NCBI GenBank assembly: GCA_002774355.1
Contig: PEYN01000212.1
Coordinates: 1-43,735, forward strand
Origin: Candidatus Marinimicrobia bacterium CG08_land_8_20_14_0_20_45_22
Lineage (GTDB): Bacteria > Fidelibacterota > UBA2242
Reading direction: 5' to 3'
DNA: 43,735 nt
The notes under the pieces are model-generated. The model was not told the origin of the DNA, made no database searches, and was given only the letters and a program-made list of their open reading frames with translations. This document shows positions 1 through 11,384 of the stretch, piece after piece; within the stretch, counting starts at the first letter, position 1, and the number at the start of each line of letters is the position of its first letter. The position numbers and the translations under genes were made by a program.

Positions 1-612
1 TTTTTTCAGGACGATATAAGTCAAACTGAGCGCGTGGAGTTTCCGCAAACCGGAATATGGATTGTTTTCGCCTGTCAGTTCGGCGAGTTCGGTGTCGTTG
101 ATAAATAGCAGATCGACGCGGGGAATTACTTTCATCAGGTCGTCACGAGTCGTGTGAATCCATAGATTCATGGTGTCTAATGCAACGAATTTCGGTTTTT
201 GTATTTTGTTTAAAATATCCGATTGAAGCGCCGGTTGAATATTTCCGAGAAAGACAAACGGCGTCTGAAGGTAGGCTTCAGGAATCTTCGGATCGAATGA
301 GGCGAACACATTCAAATCGGTATAGAGCGTGTCGCGTTTATTGACGTCTGAATAATATTTTCCGCCCCACCGGAAGGTTTTCCCGTCGGCGATTTCGAGC
401 CCACCCAGATCGACACGGTGTTTTTTTAGGAGTTCGATGGTTTCTTTCGGGAAATCGTTCCCGGCGACACCGACGAGCCGAACATTTGAAAAATGAGAAG
501 CGGCAACGGAAAAGTAAACCGCCGAGCCGCCGATCGCATCAATGCGCTTTCCGAAAGGCGTTTCGACATCGTCAAAGGCGACGGAGCCGACAACCAGTAC
601 CGAATTTGACAT
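1..612 (-). CDS. PfkB-family sugar/nucleoside kinase (partial, C-terminus outside window)
   Basis: The reverse strand reads open from an ATG at 612 to the window edge with no stop, giving 204 codons of an N-terminal portion. The start MSNSVLVVGSVAFDDVETPF and the following GGSAVYFSVAASHF segment match the ribokinase/PfkB N-terminal pattern (VvGsvafD...GGsa.n.a.aaa.lG). Later come VRLVGVAGNDFP and the stretch VDLLFINDTELAELTG, which resembles the PfkB 'l.N..E...L.g' region. A GAGGA ribosome-binding site lies about 7 bases before the ATG. The C-terminal DTxGAGD catalytic signature would lie beyond base 1. PfkB kinases phosphorylate sugars, nucleosides or related alcohols in the cytoplasm; the substrate cannot be told from this part. 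It is divergent from the NUDIX-panB-panC run, with an 89-122 base shared upstream region. Confidence 0.85.
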   Translation of the reverse strand, partial: MSNSVLVVGSVAFDDVETPFGKRIDAIGGSAVYFSVAASHFSNVRLVGVAGNDFPKETIELLKKHRVDLGGLEIADGKTFRWGGKYYSDVNKRDTLYTDLNVFASFDPKIPEAYLQTPFVFLGNIQPALQSDILNKIQKPKFVALDTMNLWIHTTRDDLMKVIPRVDLLFINDTELAELTGENNPYSGLRKLHALSLTYIVLKK

Positions 613-734
613 GAGAAATTCCTCAGTTAGACGTTTCAATTTGCATCAGAAGATACAAAATCCGCCTGACGTTTTCAACATCATCTACGGAAAAATGCGT
701 TGTGAATCCGTGTAAAACTGCTTATTTTCTTGAC

Positions 735-1265
735 ATGAAATACCGGTTTTGTTATCAATGCGGACATCCGATGGAACAGGTGAATATAGAAGGCAGAATC
801 CGCACTTTTTGTCCTGCATGCAAGGCGGTTTTGTACGAAAATCCGATCCCGTCGGTGGCTATTCTTGCCGAAAACGATCGGAACGAAATTCTGCTCGTGA
901 AACGAAATGTGGAACCGGGAAAAGGCGGCTGGTCATTAGCAGGCGGATTTATTGAAATGGGTGAAACGCCGGAAAACGGCGCGATTCGTGAACTGAAAGA
1001 AGAAACTGGACTGAACGGAATTCAGCCGACGTTATTCGACGTCAAAATTCATTTGAACGGGTATTACGGCGACATCCTCATCGTCATTTATCGGATGATT
1101 TTGCAGAGCTTCGAAATCCTACCCGGCGACGATGTTCAAGACGCGCGTTTTTTTAAAATTGACGAACGGCCGCAACTGGTTTTTTCGATCCACGAACAAC
1201 TTCTGAAAAGATGGCTTTCGGAAAGAGAATCGAAAAAATATGAACGTATCGTCGGTAAAAAATAG
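735..1265 (+). CDS. NUDIX hydrolase with N-terminal zinc ribbon
   Basis: A 176-residue protein if started at the ATG at 735. A GTG at 702 in the same frame would add 11 residues, but relatives of this type usually begin right at the zinc ribbon (MKYRFCYQCG). Two CxxC pairs (C6/C9 and C26/C29) form the ribbon. A complete Nudix box follows at residues 71-93 (GGFIEMGE...RELKEETGL), with every consensus position G-x5-E-x7-RE-U-x-EE-x-G-U filled. Nudix enzymes of this layout hydrolyse nucleoside diphosphates linked to another moiety, often ADP-ribose or NADH-like compounds, using Mg2+; the exact substrate is unknown here. The gene lies 11 bases before panB and probably shares its transcript. No strong ribosome-binding site is visible for either start. 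Confidence 0.85.
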   Translation: MKYRFCYQCGHPMEQVNIEGRIRTFCPACKAVLYENPIPSVAILAENDRNEILLVKRNVEPGKGGWSLAGGFIEMGETPENGAIRELKEETGLNGIQPTLFDVKIHLNGYYGDILIVIYRMILQSFEILPGDDVQDARFFKIDERPQLVFSIHEQLLKRWLSERESKKYERIVGKK

Positions 1266-1276
1266 GTTAATAAACG

Positions 1277-2077
1277 ATGAATAAAAAAGTAAGAATCTCC
1301 ACACTCCTGAAAATGAAATCTGAAAAACAGAAAATTACAGCGCTGACCGCGTATGATTACACTTTCGCCTATTTGCTGGACGAATCTGGCGTCGATCTGA
1401 TTTTGGTCGGCGATTCGTGCGGAAACGTCTGTGCCGGATACGAGACGACATTACCGGTAACGATGGACGAAATGCTGTATCACATCAAATCCGTTCGTCG
1501 CGGCGTTCAACACGCACTGTTGGTCGGTGACATGCCGTTTATGTCGTATCAGGAAAGCATCGAATCGGCGATTCACAATGCAGGGCGATTTATGAAAGAG
1601 GGTGGCGTCGAAGCCGTCAAACTCGAAGGCGGCGAACCGGTTTGTCCGACGATTCGAAAACTCGTCGAGATTGGAATTCCGGTAATGGGACATTTAGGAT
1701 TTACGCCGCAAAGCGTTCACGAATTCGGCGGCTACGGCGTCCGAGGCGCCAGCGAGATCGAAGCGGAACGAATCAAGAAAGACGCTCTGGCGCTGGAATC
1801 TGCCGGCGCGTTCTCAATTGTGCTGGAAAAAGTGCCAGCACAATTGGCAAAAACAGTTTCGGAATCGTTGAAAATACCGACGATCGGAATCGGCGCGGGC
1901 GTTGATTGCGACGGACAAATTCTCGTCATTTACGATTTGCTTGGTTTATTCGACAAGATGCAGGTCCGGTTTGCGCGGCGTTATGCCGATCTCAGTGAAA
2001 CCATTCGGAAAGGCGTTTCGGACTATTGCTCGGATGTTCGGGCGGGGAAATTTCCTTCCAAAGAGGAGAGTTACTAA
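1277..2077 (+). CDS. panB: 3-methyl-2-oxobutanoate hydroxymethyltransferase
   Basis: 266 residues, the normal PanB length. PanB transfers a hydroxymethyl group from 5,10-methylene-tetrahydrofolate to alpha-ketoisovalerate to give ketopantoate, the first committed step of pantothenate and coenzyme A synthesis. The protein shows the family's conserved blocks: ALTAYDYTFA near residue 23, VDLILVGDSCGNVCAGYETT (metal and substrate site Asp/Ser region), GDMPFMSY, the AVKLEGG segment, the GHLGFTPQ stretch and IGIGAG near the C-terminus. It sits between the NUDIX gene and panC; panB stops at 2077 and panC begins at 2081, so the two are translated from one message. Nothing odd is seen. Confidence 0.97.
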   Translation: MNKKVRISTLLKMKSEKQKITALTAYDYTFAYLLDESGVDLILVGDSCGNVCAGYETTLPVTMDEMLYHIKSVRRGVQHALLVGDMPFMSYQESIESAIHNAGRFMKEGGVEAVKLEGGEPVCPTIRKLVEIGIPVMGHLGFTPQSVHEFGGYGVRGASEIEAERIKKDALALESAGAFSIVLEKVPAQLAKTVSESLKIPTIGIGAGVDCDGQILVIYDLLGLFDKMQVRFARRYADLSETIRKGVSDYCSDVRAGKFPSKEESY

Positions 2078-2080
2078 AAA

Positions 2081-2926
2081 ATGAGAGTCGTGAGCAGTAT
2101 TCCGGAAACACGGGAAATCCTCCGGGAAATTCGTCTTGCCGGAAAATCCGTCGGTTTAGTTCCAACGATGGGCTACTTGCATGAGGGACATCTTTCGCTC
2201 GTCGATGAAGCGAAGAAACGATGCAATTTTATCGTTATGAGCATTTTCGTCAACCCGACGCAATTTGGACCAAATGAAGACTTGGATAAATATCCGCGCG
2301 ACTTTGAGCGCGATGAAAAATTAGCGCAGCAACGCGGTGTCGATCTGATATTTTATCCCAACGTGGCGGAAATGTATCCCAAACCATATTTTACTTATGT
2401 CATGACCGAACAACTTTCCAAAACGCTGTGCGGCGCGTCGCGTCCGATTCATTTCCGGGGCGTGACGACGATTGTTTCAAAATTATTCAACATCGTTCAG
2501 CCGGACATTGCGGTTTTTGGGCAAAAAGACGCTCAGCAGGCGATCATCATCCGGCGAATGGTTGACGATTTGAATTTTCCGGTTCAAGTTGTCGTCGCTC
2601 CGATCGTTCGGGAAGCCGATGGATTGGCAATGAGTTCGAGAAATGTCTATCTGTCACCGGAAGAACGTCAGCAAGCGCCAATTATTTTCCGCGCGTTGAA
2701 GTCAGCAAAAGAACTCGTATTAAATGGTAATCGGGATGCTTTAGCCGTAGCGGAATTGATCCGGCGAACGATTGGCGAATCGCGGCTTGCGGAAATTGAG
2801 TATATCGAAATCGTTAATTCGATCACGTTGGAGAATGTACAAAATATTGAATCGGGGAATTTTGTCGCCGTGGCGGTTCGCTTTGGGAAAACCCGACTGA
2901 TCGATAACCTGGTTTTGATTGATTGA
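2081..2926 (+). CDS. panC: Pantothenate synthetase
   Basis: 281 residues. PanC joins pantoate and beta-alanine with ATP through a pantoyl-adenylate intermediate. The nucleotide-binding HIGH-type motif is at residues 34-37 (HEGH) after the conserved VPTMGYLHEGH segment. FVNPTQF, the YPRD block, FGQKDAQQ and the KMSKS-like AMSSRNVYLS segment are all present. A purine-rich GAGGAG precedes the ATG by about 12 bases, inside the end of panB. The start is 3 bases after the panB stop. After the stop comes a gap of about 80 bases before the next promoter at 3009, with no clear hairpin terminator. panD is not in the window. Confidence 0.97.
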   Translation: MRVVSSIPETREILREIRLAGKSVGLVPTMGYLHEGHLSLVDEAKKRCNFIVMSIFVNPTQFGPNEDLDKYPRDFERDEKLAQQRGVDLIFYPNVAEMYPKPYFTYVMTEQLSKTLCGASRPIHFRGVTTIVSKLFNIVQPDIAVFGQKDAQQAIIIRRMVDDLNFPVQVVVAPIVREADGLAMSSRNVYLSPEERQQAPIIFRALKSAKELVLNGNRDALAVAELIRRTIGESRLAEIEYIEIVNSITLENVQNIESGNFVAVAVRFGKTRLIDNLVLID

Positions 2927-3008
2927 ACCGGAACAAATCCTATGAAATGGATGTTGTAAGATTGATTCGGATTTTTGCAGTAGAATGAGAAAATAGTCGA
3001 GAATCCAC

Positions 3009-3037
3009 TTGACAAACTCATGTAAAACTTTTAAAAT
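3009..3037 (+). promoter_or_regulatory. Sigma-70-type promoter for the 3076-4494 gene run
   Basis: A perfect -35 hexamer TTGACA (3009-3014), a 17-base spacer and TAAAAT as -10 (3032-3037, five of six consensus bases). The start of transcription would fall near 3044. It therefore argues against a GTG start at 3043 for the next gene and supports the ATG at 3076. Confidence 0.75.
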
Positions 3038-3075
3038 GGGATGTGAATTATGAAATCCGCAAATCGGGTGAAAAG

Positions 3076-3567
3076 ATGAGGCGCAAAGCAGTAGTTATGT
3101 GGGTATCAATCTTTTTGTTTTTACCTTTCGGATTGGTGCATGGTCAGTTCAAAAGTCAATTAAGAGAGACTGCGTCCGTTGAGCAGAGCATTAAAATTCC
3201 CGGTATTGGGCCATCATTGTTGGGACTGGGATTTTTGGATAAAAGCCGCTTTTCAATGCACCAGTCTTACTCGCTTTCATTTGCGACGTTTGGAAAACAA
3301 TCGGCGTCAATGGGCGTGTATCAGAACAATTTTTCTTATCTCTTTTCAGATAAGCTGATGATGAACGGTCGGGTCGGTTTTTCCCACGATCCGCTCAAGA
3401 TGGGCAATACACAGTTAAACCAAAATCTGATGGACAATATTTCCTACGGGGCTGACATCATTTATCGTCCAAAAGATAATGTCTTGTTGAATTTTAGCTT
3501 CGATCGTGCTCCGGCGACTTACTATTACGGATACGGTCCATATTCTTATCGGTATTTTCCGTATTAG
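3076..3567 (+). CDS. Small secreted or outer-membrane beta-strand protein, unknown function
   Basis: I do not recognise a named family. The frame is open from a GTG at 3043, but the promoter at 3009-3037 would place the transcript start at about 3044, so the ATG at 3076 is chosen (163 residues). The product begins with a clear signal peptide (basic MRRK, hydrophobic core, likely cut VHG|QFK, Gln at +1). The rest alternates polar and aromatic/hydrophobic residues (SYSLSFATFG, NNFSYLFSDKLMMNGRVGFS, NVLLNFSFDR) as in short outer-membrane barrels. The end is very tyrosine-rich and terminates in Tyr, consistent with a C-terminal barrel strand. It is first in the transcription unit with the LytR_C protein and rsfS. 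Role unknown. Confidence 0.7.
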   Translation: MRRKAVVMWVSIFLFLPFGLVHGQFKSQLRETASVEQSIKIPGIGPSLLGLGFLDKSRFSMHQSYSLSFATFGKQSASMGVYQNNFSYLFSDKLMMNGRVGFSHDPLKMGNTQLNQNLMDNISYGADIIYRPKDNVLLNFSFDRAPATYYYGYGPYSYRYFPY

Positions 3568-3577
3568 GTGATAGATA

Positions 3578-4105
3578 GTGAAGCGTAAGGTTCGATCCAA
3601 ACACAACAGAAAAAAACAGTCAAAGCGAGGCGATGTTCAGAATTGGTTTCTGAATGTTGCGATTTTTTGTTTGGCGGTAATCATTGGCGGATTTATCTAT
3701 TCGACCGGCAAACGCATGAATGATAATCTGCAAAAGGTCATGCTAAGTACCGCTGAAACGATGTCCGCTCCGGAAAATCCCTTCTCCAATATTATCATCG
3801 AGGTATTGAACGGTACCGAAAAACCCGGATTGGCGCTGGAATTCACGAATTATCTCAGGCAACAAGGATTCGATGTGATCGCTTCGGGAAACGCTTCGCG
3901 GTCGGATGTTCCCCAGACGATCCTGATTCAGCGAGCAGATGTTCCGGAAAAACTAAGTTCTGTCAACGCAACACTTTCGCTGGATTCTGGAAGATTATAT
4001 GATGAAAAAGATCCTTCTTTACAAGTCGATATGACGCTCATTATTGGGAAGGATTACAATACGCTTCCCGTTTATTCAAAAATCCAATCGATCAAGGAAA
4101 ACTGA
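3578..4105 (+). CDS. Membrane-anchored LytR C-terminal-domain protein
   Basis: 175 residues from a GTG start. A strongly basic N-terminus (KRKVRSKHNRKKQSKRG) precedes one membrane helix at about 24-41. A periplasmic LytR_C-like domain follows at about 72-165, recognisable from IIIEVLNGTEKPGLALEFTNYLRQQGFDV and the later TLIIGKDY segment. The domain occurs downstream of LytR-CpsA-Psr catalytic domains, but here it stands alone. A LytR_C or LCP gene directly before rsfS is a recurrent arrangement in many bacteria, which supports the assignment. The function of stand-alone LytR_C proteins is not well established; a link to the cell wall is inferred. The gene starts 10 bases after the preceding stop and ends 8 bases before rsfS. 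Confidence 0.8.
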   Translation: MKRKVRSKHNRKKQSKRGDVQNWFLNVAIFCLAVIIGGFIYSTGKRMNDNLQKVMLSTAETMSAPENPFSNIIIEVLNGTEKPGLALEFTNYLRQQGFDVIASGNASRSDVPQTILIQRADVPEKLSSVNATLSLDSGRLYDEKDPSLQVDMTLIIGKDYNTLPVYSKIQSIKEN

Positions 4106-4113
4106 CCAGCCTG

Positions 4114-4494
4114 ATGATAAAAAAGCCTGAAGAAAAACCTGCTGTGTCCGTGCGCGAATCGGCGGTCAAAGCGGCAAGGATTGCTTTTGATAAAAAAGCG
4201 ACCGACGTCGTTATTCTGGATATGCGCGGATTGACCTCATTGACCGATTATTTTATCATTTGCACGGCCGAAGCGGATGCCCATACTAAAGCGATTGTCG
4301 ATGAAATCGAGATGAAAATGCTTCCCGAAGAAAAACCGTGGCACATTGAAGGATACCAGCACCTGAAGTGGGTTCTGATGGATTATGTCGATTTTGTTGT
4401 GCATGTTTTTACACGGGAAACGCGCGACTATTATAATATCGAACGATTGTGGGCGGATGCTCCCGTCGAGAAAATTGAGTCTTCGGACGAATAG
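4114..4494 (+). CDS. rsfS: Ribosomal silencing factor RsfS (RsfS/YbeB/iojap family)
   Basis: 126 residues. RsfS binds ribosomal protein uL14 on the large subunit and blocks subunit joining when nutrients run short. The family's signature blocks are clear: DVVILDMRGLTSLTDYFIICT near residue 31, the middle W-H-I-E-G segment, and WVLMDYVDFVVHVFTRETRDYYNIERLW near the C-terminus. It is the last gene of the run that starts at the 3009 promoter. About 105 bases separate it from argS. Confidence 0.96.
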   Translation: MIKKPEEKPAVSVRESAVKAARIAFDKKATDVVILDMRGLTSLTDYFIICTAEADAHTKAIVDEIEMKMLPEEKPWHIEGYQHLKWVLMDYVDFVVHVFTRETRDYYNIERLWADAPVEKIESSDE

Positions 4495-4536
4495 ATCCGG
4501 CATTTCATATAATTCATTTTTACAGAACTTTTTTAG

Positions 4537-4570
4537 CGGTCAAGATTATTGCGATAAAATGGATTGACCG
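4537..4570 (+). promoter_or_regulatory. Inverted repeat around a possible argS promoter -10
   Basis: CGGTCAA (4537-4543) and its exact complement TTGACCG (4564-4570) flank a TAAAAT (4555-4560) that could be a -10 box. The matching -35 (TTTAGC at 4532-4537) is poor. The arrangement could be an operator for argS, but seven-base arms can arise by chance. Confidence 0.25.
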
Positions 4571-4599
4571 TTAAATTACCCGCGTTTTTTAAGGAACCA

Positions 4600-6234
4600 A
4601 TGACAGTGAAAATACAAGAAATGTTGATCGAAGCGCTGGAAACGCTTCAGATATCGCAACCGACGCAAATCCAAATCGAACGAACGAAACATCTGGATTT
4701 TGGCCATTTCTCAACGAATTTGGCCATGACGCTAACAAAAACACTCAAACGTCCGCCAATGGTAATCGCCGGTGAAATTATCAACGCCTTGCCGAAACGC
4801 CCGGAAGTTGTCGAAAAGGTCGAAGTCAAAACGCCCGGCTTTATCAATTTCTTTCTCGCGTCGCAGGAATTGCAGACTGTCGTTGATGAAATTTTAAAAT
4901 CCGGTTCGGATTATGGACGGTCATCTCGCGGAAAAAATAAAAAGGCGCAGGTTGAATTTGTCAGCGCCAACCCAACTGGCCCGCTGACCGTCGGTCACGG
5001 CAGACAAGCCGTTCTCGGCGATACCGTTGCCAGAATTCTAGAATGGAACGGTTACGACGTTGAGCGGGAATACTATTACAATGATGCCGGACGGCAGATG
5101 AGAATTCTGGGTCACTCGACATTTGTTCGTTATCGGCAGGCGCTCGGATTTGATGATGAATTTCCCGAAGATCATTATCAGGGCGAGTACATCAGTTACA
5201 TTGCGAAAACAATCGTCGAAAAATACGGAGATCTATTCAAGGACGATCCCGAGAATGAGATTTTTAAAAATTCAGCCGAACATGCAGTTTTTGAAGATAT
5301 TAAGACAACGCTTGAGCGGATTGATATCAAATTCGACTGTTTTTATAATGAGAAAAGTTTGTATGAAAACGGCGAAGTAGAGGCGGTGTTGAAAAAATTC
5401 GAGGAAATCGGCGCCAGTTACGAAAAAGACGGCGCCATCTGGTTTAAAGCTAGCCAGTATGGCGGCGCCGACGACCGTGTTCTGTGGAAAAGCGTAATGG
5501 ATGAAGCAACTTACCGCTTGCCGGATATTGCTTATCATACGACGAAATTCAAACGCGGGTTTGATATCATTGTCGATATTTTTGGTGCCGACCACCACGC
5601 AACTTATCCTGATGTTCTCGCTGGATTGAAGGCGCTCGGGTATGACACTAAACGGATCAAAGTCCTGATTCATCAGTTTGTCACCTTGACGCGCGGCGCA
5701 GATAAGATGAAAATGTCCACGCGGAAAGCAAATTACGTGACAGTTGACGAACTTGTCGATGAAGTCGGAAAAGATGTCGTCCGGTATTTTTTCATCATGC
5801 GCGGAATGAACAGCCAATTGAATTTCGATTTGGCGCTTGCCAAAACGGAAGGCGAGGAAAATCCGGTTTTCTATCTTCAATATGCCCATGCCAGAATTTG
5901 CAGTATTCTGCGAAACGCGAATACGCAGGGAATTGGTTTAAATGAACCGTTTGATGCAGGACTTTTACGGGAAGCGGAAGCGCTCTCGCTTTTGAATGTT
6001 CTCAGTGAATTTCCGGAAGTCATCGGAATTTGTCATGACACGCTTGAACCCCAACACATGACGACCTATTTGCAGAAATTAGCAACGGCGTTCCATAAAT
6101 TTTATACAGAGCATCGCGTTTTGACAAGCGACCAAAACCTGTCGATCGCCAGAATCGCGCTCATTCAGGCTGTCCGCACTGTTTTGAGCAATGGACTCCG
6201 TCTCATCGGAATTTCCGCGCTGGAAAAAATGTAA
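4600..6234 (+). CDS. argS: Arginyl-tRNA synthetase
   Basis: 544 residues from the ATG at 4600, chosen because AAGGA sits 4 bases before it; a TTG at 4564 in the same frame has no such site. It charges tRNA-Arg with arginine in the cytoplasm. It shows the class I HIGH-type motif (SANPTGPLTVGHGRQAVLGD, VGHG at about 131-134), the FDIIVDIFGADHHATYPDV segment, and an MSTR motif (KMKMSTRKANYVTVDELVDEVG) in place of KMSKS, as is normal for this family. The DALR anticodon-binding domain ends the protein (FYTEHRVLT...LIGISALEKM). An N-terminal Add-1-type domain precedes the core. All expected parts are present. The upstream region holds a possible operator (see 4537-4570). Confidence 0.97.
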   Translation: MTVKIQEMLIEALETLQISQPTQIQIERTKHLDFGHFSTNLAMTLTKTLKRPPMVIAGEIINALPKRPEVVEKVEVKTPGFINFFLASQELQTVVDEILKSGSDYGRSSRGKNKKAQVEFVSANPTGPLTVGHGRQAVLGDTVARILEWNGYDVEREYYYNDAGRQMRILGHSTFVRYRQALGFDDEFPEDHYQGEYISYIAKTIVEKYGDLFKDDPENEIFKNSAEHAVFEDIKTTLERIDIKFDCFYNEKSLYENGEVEAVLKKFEEIGASYEKDGAIWFKASQYGGADDRVLWKSVMDEATYRLPDIAYHTTKFKRGFDIIVDIFGADHHATYPDVLAGLKALGYDTKRIKVLIHQFVTLTRGADKMKMSTRKANYVTVDELVDEVGKDVVRYFFIMRGMNSQLNFDLALAKTEGEENPVFYLQYAHARICSILRNANTQGIGLNEPFDAGLLREAEALSLLNVLSEFPEVIGICHDTLEPQHMTTYLQKLATAFHKFYTEHRVLTSDQNLSIARIALIQAVRTVLSNGLRLIGISALEKM

Positions 6235-6301
6235 TTCTCCGCGCTTTCTGGCAAAAACCATGCAAATCTGGTAAAAAAATCCCGCATTCCAATCGGTCTG
6301 C

Positions 6302-6330
6302 TTGATTCAGATATTCAAAATCTTTAAATT
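6302..6330 (+). promoter_or_regulatory. Possible promoter for gatC-kdsB operon
   Basis: TTGATT (6302-6307), a 17-base spacer and TAAATT (6325-6330). Each hexamer matches the sigma-70 consensus at four of six bases. Transcription would start about 20 bases before the gatC ATG at 6358. The position at the head of the long LPS run supports it; the match is moderate. Confidence 0.4.
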
Positions 6331-6357
6331 GTCCGTCGTTGTCATTTGAAAGGTTAT

Positions 6358-6653
6358 ATGGAAATTGATGAAAAAATTGTCGGGAAAATCGCCGAACTTG
6401 CTAAGTTAGACCTAACCGACACGGAAAAACTAAAATACGCCGCGCAGATCGAGCAAATCTTAGATTATGTTCGTCAACTTTCACAGGTTGACACTTCGTC
6501 CGTTCAGCCTCTTTCTCATGTCCATGAAATGACCAACGTTTTCCGGGATGATTCGCCGGCCGAATCGCTCTCGAAAGAGGACGTTTTTAGAAATGCCCCG
6601 GAACGACTCGGAGATTATTTCCGCGTGCCAAAAGTCATCAAGGATATCAATTC

Positions 6654-6657
<4 letters not shown>
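6358..6657 (+). CDS. gatC: Aspartyl/glutamyl-tRNA amidotransferase subunit C
   Basis: 99 residues from the ATG at 6358, preceded by AAAGG 4 bases upstream; a TTG at 6346 in frame is less likely. GatC is the small subunit that stabilises GatA-GatB, which amidates mischarged Glu-tRNA-Gln or Asp-tRNA-Asn. The pattern EIDEKIVGKIAELAKLDLTDTEKLKYAAQIEQILDYVRQLSQVDTSSVQPLSHV followed by FRDDSPAESL is diagnostic, and the end YFRVPKVI is also typical. Neither gatA nor gatB is in the window; instead gatC overlaps kdsB by 4 bases (ATGA), so it is the first gene of the LPS run. Confidence 0.95.
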
Positions 6658-9853
<3,196 letters not shown>

Positions 9854-9857
<4 letters not shown>

Positions 9858-10402
9858 CAAACGAACTGACAAGACGACTAAAAAAACTCAAGATTCTTAT
9901 CGCTGATGTCGATGGCGTTTTTACCGATGGTTCACTGTTTATCGGTGAAAACGGCATGGAAATCAAGCGTTTTCACGTTTTAGACGGCACCGGCGTTGCT
10001 CTGCTTCGCGCCGTGAAATTTCCGTTGGCTATTATTTCCGGGCGGAATTCGGGAGTCACGGCATATCGGATGAAAGACTTGCATCTGGAAGATAATCTGT
10101 TTCAGGGAAATCTCGCCAAACTGGAACCATACGCCGAGATCAAGAAGAAATTTCAGGTTTCCGATGAAGAAATCGCTTACATCGGCGATGATTTGATCGA
10201 TATTCCGCTTCTTAAACGTGTCGGCGTACCAATTTCCGTCGCTAACGCGCTTTCCGAAGTCAAAAAACACGCGTTGTATGTGACAAAACGGAAAGGCGGC
10301 GACGGAGCGCTTCGGGAAGTGATTGAATTGATTTTGAAAGCGCAGGAAAAATTCATCCCGGCGCTGGAAATACTGACGAAAGATACCTATAAGGATGTCT
10401 AA
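9854..10402 (+). CDS. kdsC: KDO-8-phosphate phosphatase (HAD family)
   Basis: 182 residues from a TTG at 9854. The frame is open further upstream inside kdsA, but that extension is only the alternative frame of kdsA. The TTG lies in a four-base TTGA overlap with the kdsA stop and has AAGGGA about 10 bases before it. The product has the HAD nucleophile motif DVDGVFTDG (Asp18 and Asp20), the SGRNS motif II, and the YIGDDLIDIPLL motif IV with Asp pair. It removes phosphate from KDO-8-P to give KDO. Length and lack of a cap domain fit the tetrameric C0-type KdsC/YrbI group. Confidence 0.93.
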
Positions 10403-11384
10403 GATGATGGGAAAAGATTACATAGGCAAAGCGATTGAACTGATCCGGATCGAAGCATCAGCGGTTGCCGCACTGGAAGAAAGAATCGACGAAAACTTTG
10501 AGAAAGCCGTCGAACTGATCCAAAAAACAAAGGGAAAGATCATCGTAACCGGTGTTGGGAAATCCGGGCATATCGGAAGCAAAATTGCCGCGACGCTTTC
10601 GAGCGCCGGTACGCCGAGTTTTTTTATTCACGCCTACGAAGCGGGACACGGCGATCTCGGAGGTATTTCGAAAAACGACACGGTGATTCTCATTTCCAAC
10701 AGCGGCGAGACCGACGAAGTCATTCACCTCGTTCCTTTTTTGAAAAAAAATGCCGTTCCGATCATCGGTTTGCTCGGCAGAACCAACTCAACGCTCGCGA
10801 AAAAATGCAACATCGTTTTAGATACGCAGGTCATGACCGAAGCCGATCCGCTCAACATGGTTCCGACGGCAAGCACGATTGTCACGCTAGCGATGGGCGA
10901 CGCGCTGGCCATCGCGCTGATGACCCAAAAAAAAATCGACCAAAAAGATTTTGCGGCTTTTCATCCGGGTGGTTCGCTGGGGCGAAGATTGCTGACGACC
11001 GTTGAAGATCTCATGCACAAAGGCGAACAGATTCCGTTAGTTTCTGCCAGCGACGACATCAAGCAATCGCTTTTCATTATGACGAAAAAGGGATTCGGAA
11101 TCGTCGGCGTCATGGACAAGGACGAGAACTTAGTTGGTGTCATCACCGACGGCGATCTGCGGCGCAGTTTAGAAAAACGGAGCAATTTTCTGAACAAGGT
11201 CGCTAAAGATATCATGTCAAAGAATCCCAAATGGATCGAGTCGAGTTGTCTTGCGATCGACGCGCTTCACCTGATGGAAGAACATGCGATCACGAATCTG
11301 TTCGTTTATGCCCAAGAAAAGACAGGCAGACCAATTGGCATCATTCATATTCACGATATTTTACGGTATGGGATTTTATCTTGA
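10395..11384 (+). CDS. kdsD: Arabinose-5-phosphate isomerase (KpsF/GutQ family)
   Basis: 329 residues if started at the ATG at 10395. AAGGA at 10391-10395 touches that ATG but lies 8 bases before the ATG at 10404, so the real start may be three codons later. KdsD interconverts ribulose 5-phosphate and arabinose 5-phosphate, the KdsA substrate. The SIS domain (about 35-170) has the GVGKSGHIGSKIAATLSS and SNSGETDE phosphosugar motifs; FHPGGSLGRRL joins it to two CBS domains (about 205-325) with the usual GVITDGDLRR. The tight packing kdsA-kdsC-kdsD completes the KDO pathway apart from pentose supply. Confidence 0.96.
   Translation: MSKMMGKDYIGKAIELIRIEASAVAALEERIDENFEKAVELIQKTKGKIIVTGVGKSGHIGSKIAATLSSAGTPSFFIHAYEAGHGDLGGISKNDTVILISNSGETDEVIHLVPFLKKNAVPIIGLLGRTNSTLAKKCNIVLDTQVMTEADPLNMVPTASTIVTLAMGDALAIALMTQKKIDQKDFAAFHPGGSLGRRLLTTVEDLMHKGEQIPLVSASDDIKQSLFIMTKKGFGIVGVMDKDENLVGVITDGDLRRSLEKRSNFLNKVAKDIMSKNPKWIESSCLAIDALHLMEEHAITNLFVYAQEKTGRPIGIIHIHDILRYGILS

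Noticed and set aside
5272-5889. 205-codon open frame on the minus strand inside argS
   Set aside because: It lies fully antisense to a clearly conserved synthetase gene and its protein has no recognisable domain.
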